NCBI GenBank assembly: GCA_023436395.1
Contig: JAEZJJ010000087.1
Span: 1 to 6,638 of the forward strand
Source of the DNA: Bacillota bacterium
GTDB lineage: Bacteria > Bacillota > Clostridia > Lachnospirales > Cellulosilyticaceae
Length of the DNA stretch: 6,638 bases
Reading direction: 5' to 3'
Position 1 is the first letter of the stretch, and every line of letters starts with the position of its first letter. The position numbers and the translations under genes were made by a program. The notes under the pieces were generated by a model. That model was not told where the DNA came from. It did not search any database and saw nothing but the letters and a program-made list of their open reading frames with translations. Below, one piece after another: positions 1 to 5,350 of the stretch.

Positions 1-2
1 AT

Positions 3-209
3 GTTTTAGACGGTAAGCGTGTTATGGAGGATATAGCTTATCCAGATAGTGTGGGACGGGAGTTTTACGCTTTGGTAGATGGAAGCTTTATTCATATAGA
101 AAATGGAAAGGAAACTCTGTACGGTGAAGGATATTTAATCAAGGACAGGGCCATTTCTAAAATTTCCGAACCTAATCAAAGCATAGTGTTACCAGGAGCA
201 ATGAAATAG
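3..209 (+). CDS. C-terminal part of an unrecognised protein, cut by the window start
   Basis: The frame is open from the first bases of the window through to the TAG at 207-209, giving about 68 residues; an internal ATG lies at 24, but the frame continues upstream of it without a stop, so the true start is probably outside the window. No ribosome binding site is seen close before the ATG at 24. The peptide is mixed polar and hydrophobic, has strand-like stretches such as YALVDGSFIHIENGKE, and ends in LPGAMK. It has no membrane segment or cysteine pattern. I do not recognise the family. It sits at the edge of a stretch of decayed genes, so it may itself be a remnant. Confidence 0.4.
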   Translation, partial: VLDGKRVMEDIAYPDSVGREFYALVDGSFIHIENGKETLYGEGYLIKDRAISKISEPNQSIVLPGAMK

Positions 210-259
210 TATGGATAAATGAAAGCTTTTTCTTTGTGTTTCTTTCACAGGACTATATT

Positions 260-382
260 ATGATGCGTAAGGTAAAAAAGATATTTAGCAATCCCACGAG
301 ATACCTTGCGGAAGAATACGAGTTTATTAGTAATGTTGATGAAGCGTTCTATTATTTTCCAATAAAAAATTTAAAGTATTAA
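260..382 (+). CDS. Short ORF of unknown nature, probable gene fragment
   Basis: A 40-codon frame begins with two consecutive ATG codons and ends at TAA 380-382. The product is basic at the start (MMRKVKKIF) and acidic and aromatic later (EEYEF, EAFYYFP). There is no convincing ribosome binding site: only ACAGG lies upstream. I recognise no domain. The surrounding DNA carries remnants of other genes in shifting frames, so this is more likely a fragment of a decayed gene than a working small protein. Confidence 0.2.
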   Translation: MMRKVKKIFSNPTRYLAEEYEFISNVDEAFYYFPIKNLKY

Positions 383-448
383 TGACGAACGTAATTTGAA
401 GCTAGAATGTCTGTTTTCTATGGATGGAATAGCTTCATTTATTAGAGA

Positions 449-671
449 TGATATAATCAGCTTAATGAGAAGTCGTATATCCATTATTTATCGTATTTAA
501 AGAAAAACTGTAAAAAAGAAGAGTTGATGGGATTCAGCCCGCATCTTTGCCATGTTACATACAATCATAAATAAATACAGAGAAATCAAATTACGGTTAA
601 GATTAGATATTATCTAAGATGAATCATGAAGTTTAATCAGATATGTTTACACAAGATACCATGAGGCTTAG
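449..671 (+). pseudogene. Decayed tyrosine recombinase (integrase) C-terminal remnant
   Basis: One frame (about 452-574) reads through KSYIHYLSYLKK to GFSPHLCHVTY, which resembles the box around the second catalytic arginine of tyrosine recombinases, usually (I/L)TPHxxRHTF/Y; here the Arg of RHT is lost. About 31 codon-lengths downstream, in another frame (639-671), VYTRYHEA resembles the segment carrying the nucleophilic tyrosine, as in xVYTHxxxEDA. The spacing between the two boxes fits an integrase catalytic domain, but stops and frameshifts lie between them. The N-terminal arm-binding and core-binding parts are not visible. The call rests on two short motif matches with correct spacing and could be coincidence. 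If right, it marks an old integrated element. Confidence 0.4.
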
Positions 672-768
672 TGATTAGATTTAAAATATCACAGAAATCC
701 TTTATCTTGAAATGTACCCAAGTAGGTTATACATCTAATAAAAATAACAATAAGTAAAAATCAATTCA

Positions 769-814
769 GAGAAAGCTCCAAAGCTATTTATTAGCTTGTG
801 GAGTTTTCTCTTTT
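769..814 (+). terminator. Rho-independent terminator
   Basis: A long interrupted stem (GAGAAA/TTTCTC, CTCCA/TGGAG, AAGCTA/TAGCTT, with a small bulge on the right side) closes over a 5-base loop, and TTTT follows. It would end transcription coming from the left, that is, from the integrase remnant or whatever gene once stood there. It separates the recombinase remnant from the phosphatase pseudogene. Confidence 0.75.
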
Positions 815-906
815 ATGCTCATAAATATTTGGATTACAAGTATCTGTTAGACAGGTATAAAATAAGCTGTGCATGGAGGCCTTCAAAGCTATGGTCCTTC
901 TAATAG

Positions 907-1264
907 GTACTGCCATCATATTTTATAATGCAGATAAACAGCAGCAGGTTCATCCTGTCACATGCAGGGTACATAATGGTGGATGGGTTTGACATCCCAA
1001 AGCAGATGATTGATGAAACGGCGAATCTGGAAGAGCTGGTTTGGTTAAGAGAAGAATTTTACACTTGAAAAGGGTTTCATGGATACATAAGCATATTCGG
1101 ACACACACCTGTTCAATATATTGACAGATATAAGGAGAGGGATGCCCGTATTTGGCATGATCCTATATGGAAAGATAAAATAGGTATAGATTGTGGAGCG
1201 TGTTTCAGGGGGGGGCAGGCTTGCATGCATAAGGCTTGATGACTTGAAGGAGTTCTATGTTTAA
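907..1264 (+). pseudogene. Broken serine/threonine protein phosphatase (PPP / metallophosphoesterase family), C-terminal half
   Basis: The frame from 907 reads SSRFILSHAGYIM, NLEELVWLREEFY, then a TGA stop at 1066-1068, and continues in the same frame as IFGHTPVQYIDRY and KIGIDCGACF. At a run of eight G (1208-1215) the frame shifts, and the new frame gives GRLACIRLDDLKEFYV ending at TAA 1262-1264. LSHAG (normally VHAG), the GHTP box and the IDCG...GGRLACxRLDD ending are the order and spacing of the C-terminal half of bacterial PPP-type phosphatases, which remove phosphate from proteins at a two-metal centre. The N-terminal half, with the DxHG and GNHE metal ligands, is not found upstream. The gene has lost its front half, gained an in-frame stop and gained a frameshift, so it cannot make an active enzyme. 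Confidence 0.8.
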
Positions 1265-1295
1265 TAGGAAGTAAGGTAGCGTAGGATTGCCATCC

Positions 1296-1463
1296 ATGAT
1301 GTTCCTGGTGGCCGGGTATATGGCATCCGCCAGGGGACATGAAAATACTGCAAGGGAAAATATAAATCTGTATTTAAAAAACCCGCCAGCAGAGAAATTT
1401 ATGAAATATTTAATTCAAATGATAATAGGAGATGAAACTAATGAGAATAGTACAAAACGGTAA
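1296..1463 (+). CDS. Small ORF of unknown function, possibly a fragment
   Basis: A 55-residue frame starts at tandem ATG codons (1296, 1299) and is open upstream only to about 1275. It contains MMFLVAGYMASARGHEN and later NLYLKNPPAEKFMKYLIQM, a mildly hydrophobic then helical and charged pattern. There is no good ribosome binding site. It overlaps the next small ORF by 23 bases in another frame. I do not recognise a family. Its position just behind the phosphatase pseudogene suggests it is the tail of a second decayed gene. Confidence 0.25.
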   Translation: MMFLVAGYMASARGHENTARENINLYLKNPPAEKFMKYLIQMIIGDETNENSTKR

Positions 1464-1572
1464 AGTAGCATTAGAGGATAGGGTTTTTAGTGTTAATATC
1501 TATCAGCTTATGAAGACGATACTCCTAGATCAGGAGCACGGGATAATAAAAGGTGAGCCATACTATAAGTAA
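1441..1572 (+). CDS. 43-residue ORF with a good ribosome binding site, unknown function
   Basis: ATG at 1441 is preceded by GGAG (1428-1431) with a 9-base gap, the best translation signal in the left third. The product starts MRIVQNGKVALEDRV and ends KGEPYYK before TAA 1570-1572. The N-terminal VQNGKVALED resembles the opening strand of many enzymes, including amidohydrolases, but nothing downstream supports a full domain, so it may be the surviving front of a truncated gene. It lies 133 bases before the activator gene in the same direction and has no visible terminator behind it. Confidence 0.35.
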   Translation: MRIVQNGKVALEDRVFSVNIYQLMKTILLDQEHGIIKGEPYYK

Positions 1573-1648
1573 AAAACAGTTCGAAAATGACGAGCTTTTT
1601 AATAAAATTTTTTTAGCTTAAGCATATGTGAGGAGCGTTTTCCACTTA

Positions 1649-1688
1649 TTAGGTTGAAGTGTGATATAATTCCATTATATAAACCTAA
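1649..1688 (+). promoter_or_regulatory. Extended -10 promoter of the activator gene, inside a 7-bp dyad
   Basis: TGaTATAAT at 1662-1670 is a perfect extended -10 element for the housekeeping sigma factor; no good -35 is seen at the usual distance, which extended -10 promoters tolerate. Transcription would start near 1677, about 30 bases before the ATG. The element is bracketed by TTAGGTT (1649-1655) and its exact complement AACCTAA (1682-1688), 26 bases apart, a layout that could serve as an operator. No -24/-12 element is visible here, so the activator is probably not itself sigma-54 dependent. Confidence 0.6.
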
Positions 1689-1705
1689 AATGGAGGAACT
1701 AAACT

Positions 1706-3706
1706 ATGATAGGGATTGCAGTTATTAGTAAAGGTATAGAAACTAGCCGAAATACACAGAAACAACTAAAACAGCTTCTAGGTGAAGAATACCCGGTAGA
1801 CGCTTATTGTATTGACGTTGGATTCCAAGATGATATGAAAGACAAGCTGGTACTGATTACCAGTCCCTCTATTAAGGACTTTATTCTGGGAAAACTGCAT
1901 CCGGAAGTAAAGTATATAATAGCCAGAAGATCTATAAATTATCATAAGCTGTATAAGCTCCTGGCAATACCAGCAGGGACGGATGTGCTTCTTGTTAATG
2001 ATGTAGAAAAAACCTGTACGGATACGATTAATCAGTTGAATGATCTGGGCATTGATCACATAAAGTATTATCCGTATTATCTGGGTATTGAAAATCATAA
2101 GTGTTTAGAAGTTGCAGTTACACCTGGTGAATCACATTTAGCCCCTGATTGTGTTAAACAGATTATTGATATTGGTACAAGAATGCTTGATATTACCACC
2201 TTAGTCGAGATTCTAATTACTATAGGGTACTTAGACGAAAAGGGAGTTCATATAGCTTCTCAATATGTAAAAAATATTGTTGATCTTTCTAAACGATATA
2301 ATGAAGCTGCAAAGCAGGCGAACCATATGAAAAGCATGTTTGAAGCTATAGTGGAGAATGTCAGCGATGGAATAATATATTATGATATAAATGGAGAGAT
2401 CTCTATAGTTAACGAGGTGTTTGCAGCACAGCTGGGTTTTGATAAGGAGTATATTAAAGGGAAAAATGTTTTTAACATATTACCTGAGTTCAAGGCTTGG
2501 AAAGACGAAGATATTACGAAGGATATTTATAAAATACATGGGAAAAACCATGTTGTTGCTAATATACCAATTAAAAGGGATAACAGTATTGTAGGCTATA
2601 TGTTATCCATACAGGATGTAACTGAAATTCTGGAAATCGAACACGAATTAAGACGTAAGCTGCGAAAACAAGAGCATAAGTCCAGTTATAAGTTTAAGGA
2701 TATTTTGGGTAATAGCAGGGAAATAGCAAAAACAATTGAATTGGCTAAAAAGCTGGCTACAAGCAGCTCTACTATATTAATTCAAGGGGAAAGTGGTACG
2801 GGAAAAGAATTTTTTGCGCAGGCTATTCATAATTACTCAAAATGGAAGGATGGACCTTTTGTACCTGTGAATTTTGCAGCCCTACCAATGAACCTTCTGG
2901 AGAGTGAGCTTTTCGGCTACGAGGAAGGTGCCTTCACTGGCGCAAAAAAAGGAGGAAAGCAGGGGCTTTTTGAAGAAGCACACGGTGGGACAATCTTTCT
3001 TGATGAAATTGGTGATTCACCATTAGAATTGCAAGCGAGGTTGCTCAGAGTATTACAGGAAAGAGAAGTAAGAAGAGTAGGGGGAACAAAGCGCATACCA
3101 ATAGATGTTAGAGTCATAGCAGCAACAAATCTGGACCTAAAGCAGCTGGTAGATGAGGGCAGGTTTCGGCAGGATTTGTTTTTTCGAATTAATGTATTAA
3201 CTCTTTACCTTCCGCCTTTAAGAGAGAGAAAAGGGGATATCCTATTACTACTTATGGTGTATTTAAGAAGGCTAAGTAATAATGCTTATACAGATATTAA
3301 TTCCTTTTTTTCAGGGGACACTCTCTCCTTCTTATTGGAATACGAATGGAGCGGAAATATAAGGGAACTGGTAAATATAGTGGAGTACCTTGTGAATGTG
3401 AAAGAGAAGGATCATCTGATTCAGATGGAAGACCTGCCAGCATATGTTACCAAGGAAATGAGAAATAAGAATGAAGCAGTATTGGCGGGAGATTCAGATG
3501 AAATCACTTGGATATTAAGGAAAGTAGCGGAGAATGGCCACATAGGCAGGAGAGCCCTTGCCCTGATGGCTATAAAAGAAGGCAGACAATTGAAAGAGGC
3601 AAGAATAAGAAAGCTGCTGGAGGAAATGCAAACTAATAAGCTTATCCAAATTGGCAAAGGGGCAGCAGGAACATCTATTACAACAAAAGGTAAAGCATTG
3701 CTTTAG
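1706..3706 (+). CDS. Sigma-54-dependent transcriptional activator (enhancer-binding protein) with PAS domain
   Basis: This cytoplasmic activator of RNA polymerase-sigma-54 has 666 residues. Residues 1 to about 195 form a sensory region of alternating strands and helices with conserved-looking patches (LLVNDV 95-100, VTPGE 138-142, IIDIGTRMLDITT 153-165), resembling N-terminal regions of a clostridial group of such regulators; its ligand is unknown. A PAS domain spans about 209-305. The AAA+ domain has Walker A GESGTGKE (361-368), the sigma-54 contact loop GAFTGA (408-413), Walker B TIFLDE (429-434), sensor I AATN (472-475), arginine-finger region GRFRQDLFFR (485-494) and sensor II WSGNIREL (548-555), all intact. 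The last 70 residues look like a winged helix instead of the Fis-type helix-turn-helix common in this family. The start follows GGAGG (1692-1696) with a 9-base gap. The gene is monocistronic, closed by the terminator at 3727-3770. Its likely target is the sigma-54 promoter before iadA. Confidence 0.93.
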   Translation: MIGIAVISKGIETSRNTQKQLKQLLGEEYPVDAYCIDVGFQDDMKDKLVLITSPSIKDFILGKLHPEVKYIIARRSINYHKLYKLLAIPAGTDVLLVNDVEKTCTDTINQLNDLGIDHIKYYPYYLGIENHKCLEVAVTPGESHLAPDCVKQIIDIGTRMLDITTLVEILITIGYLDEKGVHIASQYVKNIVDLSKRYNEAAKQANHMKSMFEAIVENVSDGIIYYDINGEISIVNEVFAAQLGFDKEYIKGKNVFNILPEFKAWKDEDITKDIYKIHGKNHVVANIPIKRDNSIVGYMLSIQDVTEILEIEHELRRKLRKQEHKSSYKFKDILGNSREIAKTIELAKKLATSSSTILIQGESGTGKEFFAQAIHNYSKWKDGPFVPVNFAALPMNLLESELFGYEEGAFTGAKKGGKQGLFEEAHGGTIFLDEIGDSPLELQARLLRVLQEREVRRVGGTKRIPIDVRVIAATNLDLKQLVDEGRFRQDLFFRINVLTLYLPPLRERKGDILLLLMVYLRRLSNNAYTDINSFFSGDTLSFLLEYEWSGNIRELVNIVEYLVNVKEKDHLIQMEDLPAYVTKEMRNKNEAVLAGDSDEITWILRKVAENGHIGRRALALMAIKEGRQLKEARIRKLLEEMQTNKLIQIGKGAAGTSITTKGKALL

Positions 3707-3726
3707 ATAAGAGCATTTGATATAAG

Positions 3727-3770
3727 GTCGGCACAGTGCTACTGTAGCCGGCTTTTTCTGTTCTTTTTTT
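3727..3770 (+). terminator. Rho-independent terminator of the activator gene
   Basis: GTCGGC-ACAGT pairs with ACTGT-A-GCCGGC around a GCT loop (one bulged A, one G-T pair), followed by TTTTT and, after CTGTTC, TTTTTTT. It begins 20 bases after the activator stop codon and isolates that gene from the iadA operon, so the operon needs its own promoter. Confidence 0.88.
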
Positions 3771-3796
3771 GAATAGTGGATTATGTATAGTGAATT

Positions 3797-3840
3797 GGTG
3801 GGATAATGGGATAATAATAAAGGGATTTCTCCCACCCATT
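3797..3840. repeat. Hairpin-forming inverted repeat with tandem GGGATAAT
   Basis: GGTGGGA (3797-3803) is complementary to TCCCACC (3830-3836); an alternative pairing joins AATGGG (3805-3810) with CCCATT (3835-3840). The octamer GGGATAAT occurs twice in tandem at 3800-3815. There is no T-run on either side, so it is not a standard terminator. Its role is unknown. Confidence 0.45.
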
Positions 3841-4041
3841 AAATAACGTAGAGAAGTGGAAGCCTCTTAGTTTCTATATTCATATATTGTGTTTTCAAAT
3901 GTAAACAGCTTCAGTAGAAAAAACTCCTTCTTTAAGGGTTATCATGAAGAGGTTAGGAACAATGGCAGTTCTTGATATTAAAGGCATGTAAGAGGTTTAA
4001 TTCACTTTTATTTACACGGGACTATACCAGGCGATCTATTT
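3841..4041 (+). promoter_or_regulatory. Candidate upstream activator-binding region for the iadA promoter
   Basis: No ORF of note lies between the activator terminator and iadA. Within the stretch, AAGAGGTT occurs twice in the same orientation (3947-3954 and 3990-3997), 43 bases apart, close to four helical turns; AAGAGG also occurs inverted at 3864-3869. A short dyad GAAC-N7-GTTC lies at 3957-3971. Counted from the predicted start near 4068, the two octamers sit near -120 and -77, where enhancer-binding proteins commonly bind. This is positional inference; the repeats are short. Confidence 0.35.
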
Positions 4042-4057
4042 TGGCATTATATTTGCT
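4042..4057 (+). promoter_or_regulatory. Sigma-54 (-24/-12) promoter of the iadA operon
   Basis: TGGCAT-TATAT-TTGCT matches the sigma-54 consensus TGGCAC-N5-TTGCW at all but one position. The invariant GG (4043-4044) and GC (4055-4056) are exactly ten bases apart. Transcription would begin near 4068, giving a leader of about 78 bases before iadA. The neighbouring gene encodes an activator with an intact GAFTGA loop, which is what such a promoter requires. Confidence 0.85.
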
Positions 4058-4101
4058 TATCTATAAAACAGTGATGAAATATATGTTTTATCTATCATCA
4101 A

Positions 4102-4125
4102 TTATATGAAATATTTTTCATATAA
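4102..4125. repeat. Perfect 10-bp dyad in the iadA leader
   Basis: TTATATGAAA (4102-4111) and TTTCATATAA (4116-4125) are exact complements separated by TATT. It lies at about +35 to +58 of the predicted transcript and 20 bases before the iadA start codon, upstream of the ribosome binding site GGGGGTGG (4134-4141). The nonamer ATGAAATAT within it also occurs at 4074-4082, 32 bases upstream. It could be an operator for a repressor or an AU-rich mRNA hairpin affecting translation or stability. Confidence 0.55.
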
Positions 4126-4145
4126 AATTCATTGGGGGTGGTATA

Positions 4146-5294
4146 ATGTTTAAAATCTTAAAAGGGGGTACAGTTTTATCTCCTGAAGATTTGGGGAGGA
4201 AAGATCTTTTAATTGCCGGAAATGTAGTAGCAAATATTACCGATGGCATCAATCCTTCACCTGAATATGGGGACATAGAGGTAATTGACGTCCAGGGTAA
4301 ATATGTGGTGCCTGGATTTGTTGACCAGCATGAACACATAATTGGCGGTGGTGGAGAAGCAGGCTACGCTTCAAGGACTCCAGAGGCTGGACTAAGCCAT
4401 ATTATAATGTCAGGGATTACTACTGTTGTAGGATGCCTTGGGACGGATGGCACAACCCGTCATATGGAAGCGCTTCTTGCAAAAGCAAGAGGTTTGGAAA
4501 ACGAAGGTATATCAACTTATATTTATACTGGATCCTATGAAGTTCCCACAAGAACAATAACCGGTGGAGTAAGAAAAGATATGATACTAATAGATAAGGT
4601 TGTTGGCTGTGGTGAAATCGCTATGTCAGACCATCGCTCTGCTCAGCCTAGCAAAGAGGATATATCGAAGCTGGCGGCAGAGGTAAGAGTGGGAGGAATA
4701 TTAAGCGGGAAAGCAGGCGTGCTTCATCTTCACATAGGTGATGGTAAACGAAAATTAAAAATGTTATTTGACATATTGGAAGAGACTGAAATTCCAATAA
4801 CACAATTTACGCCAACTCACATTAACAGGAATCCTTCTCTTCTTGAAGATGGAATAAAGTTTGCAAAAATGGGAGGCATGATTGACATGACCTCAAGTAT
4901 TAGCAACGTAAAAGCTTCACAAGCTATAAGGTATTGTCTTGATAAAGGAGTAAGTATAGATAATATTACAATGAGCTCTGATGGAAATGGAAGTATGCCT
5001 TCCTTTGATGAAAAGGGACAAATTCGAGGGTTGGCTGTGGCAGGACCTGATTCGCTGTATAAGGAGTTCAGGGATTTGCTCAAAGAAGGATTGAGTATAC
5101 AAGATGCATTGAAGGTTATTACCACAAATCCTGCAAAATCTTTAAAACTCTGGCCTGCTAAGGGTTCGTTAGGCATTGGCAGTGATGCTGACATAGTGGT
5201 TTTGGACAATGATTTGAATATAGAATACGTTTTTGCCAAAGGGAAGTGTATGGTTGAAAAAGGTATTCCTATAGTAAAAGGTATGTTTGAATAA
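4146..5294 (+). CDS. iadA: Isoaspartyl dipeptidase (amidohydrolase superfamily, peptidase M38)
   Basis: This 382-residue cytoplasmic enzyme, close to the roughly 390 of E. coli IadA, hydrolyses beta-aspartyl (isoaspartyl) dipeptides, which arise from protein damage and from beta-linked polymers such as cyanophycin. Metal ligands and substrate residues of IadA can be placed by alignment from memory: H62 and H64 (QHEHIIGGGGEAG), E71, Y131 (GSYEVPTRTITGG), R164 (SDHRSA), H196 (LHIGDGK), H225 and R228 (PTHINRN), D279 and S283 (SSDGNGS). The bridging carboxylated lysine of the E. coli enzyme (K162) corresponds to E157 here (GCGEIAMSDHR), so a glutamate probably bridges the two metals. The C-terminal GSDADIVVLDNDL closes the small beta domain. 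The start is set by GGGGGTGG at 4134-4141. It is first in an operon behind a sigma-54 promoter; the carrier gene follows after 56 bases with no terminator between them. Confidence 0.95.
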   Translation: MFKILKGGTVLSPEDLGRKDLLIAGNVVANITDGINPSPEYGDIEVIDVQGKYVVPGFVDQHEHIIGGGGEAGYASRTPEAGLSHIIMSGITTVVGCLGTDGTTRHMEALLAKARGLENEGISTYIYTGSYEVPTRTITGGVRKDMILIDKVVGCGEIAMSDHRSAQPSKEDISKLAAEVRVGGILSGKAGVLHLHIGDGKRKLKMLFDILEETEIPITQFTPTHINRNPSLLEDGIKFAKMGGMIDMTSSISNVKASQAIRYCLDKGVSIDNITMSSDGNGSMPSFDEKGQIRGLAVAGPDSLYKEFRDLLKEGLSIQDALKVITTNPAKSLKLWPAKGSLGIGSDADIVVLDNDLNIEYVFAKGKCMVEKGIPIVKGMFE

Positions 5295-5350
5295 ATAATA
5301 AATCTTGATAGAGGGATAAAACTAAATCTAAGTAATTAAGGAGTGTTTTT

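Noticed and set aside
1045..1340. Reverse-strand ORFs of 61 and 75 codons
   Set aside because: They lie antisense to the phosphatase pseudogene, lack ribosome binding sites and have unnatural composition (Pro/His/Ser-rich); the forward strand gives recognisable phosphatase motifs.
1601..1625. T-rich stretch after AGCTTTTT as a terminator before the activator gene
   Set aside because: Only a 4-base AGCT stem can be formed; no stable GC hairpin precedes the T-run.
1..1700. CRISPR array, tRNA or riboswitch in the gene-poor left third
   Set aside because: No regularly spaced repeats, cloverleaf or known aptamer signature was seen by eye; the stretch is explained by gene fragments and one terminator.
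4142..4147. TATAAT overlapping the iadA start codon as a -10 element
   Set aside because: It would start transcription inside the gene, has no -35 partner, and is explained by the ribosome-binding-site-to-ATG spacer.
4817..5239. 140-codon reverse-strand ORF within iadA
   Set aside because: It is antisense to conserved catalytic segments of iadA, and its length follows from the codon usage of the real gene.
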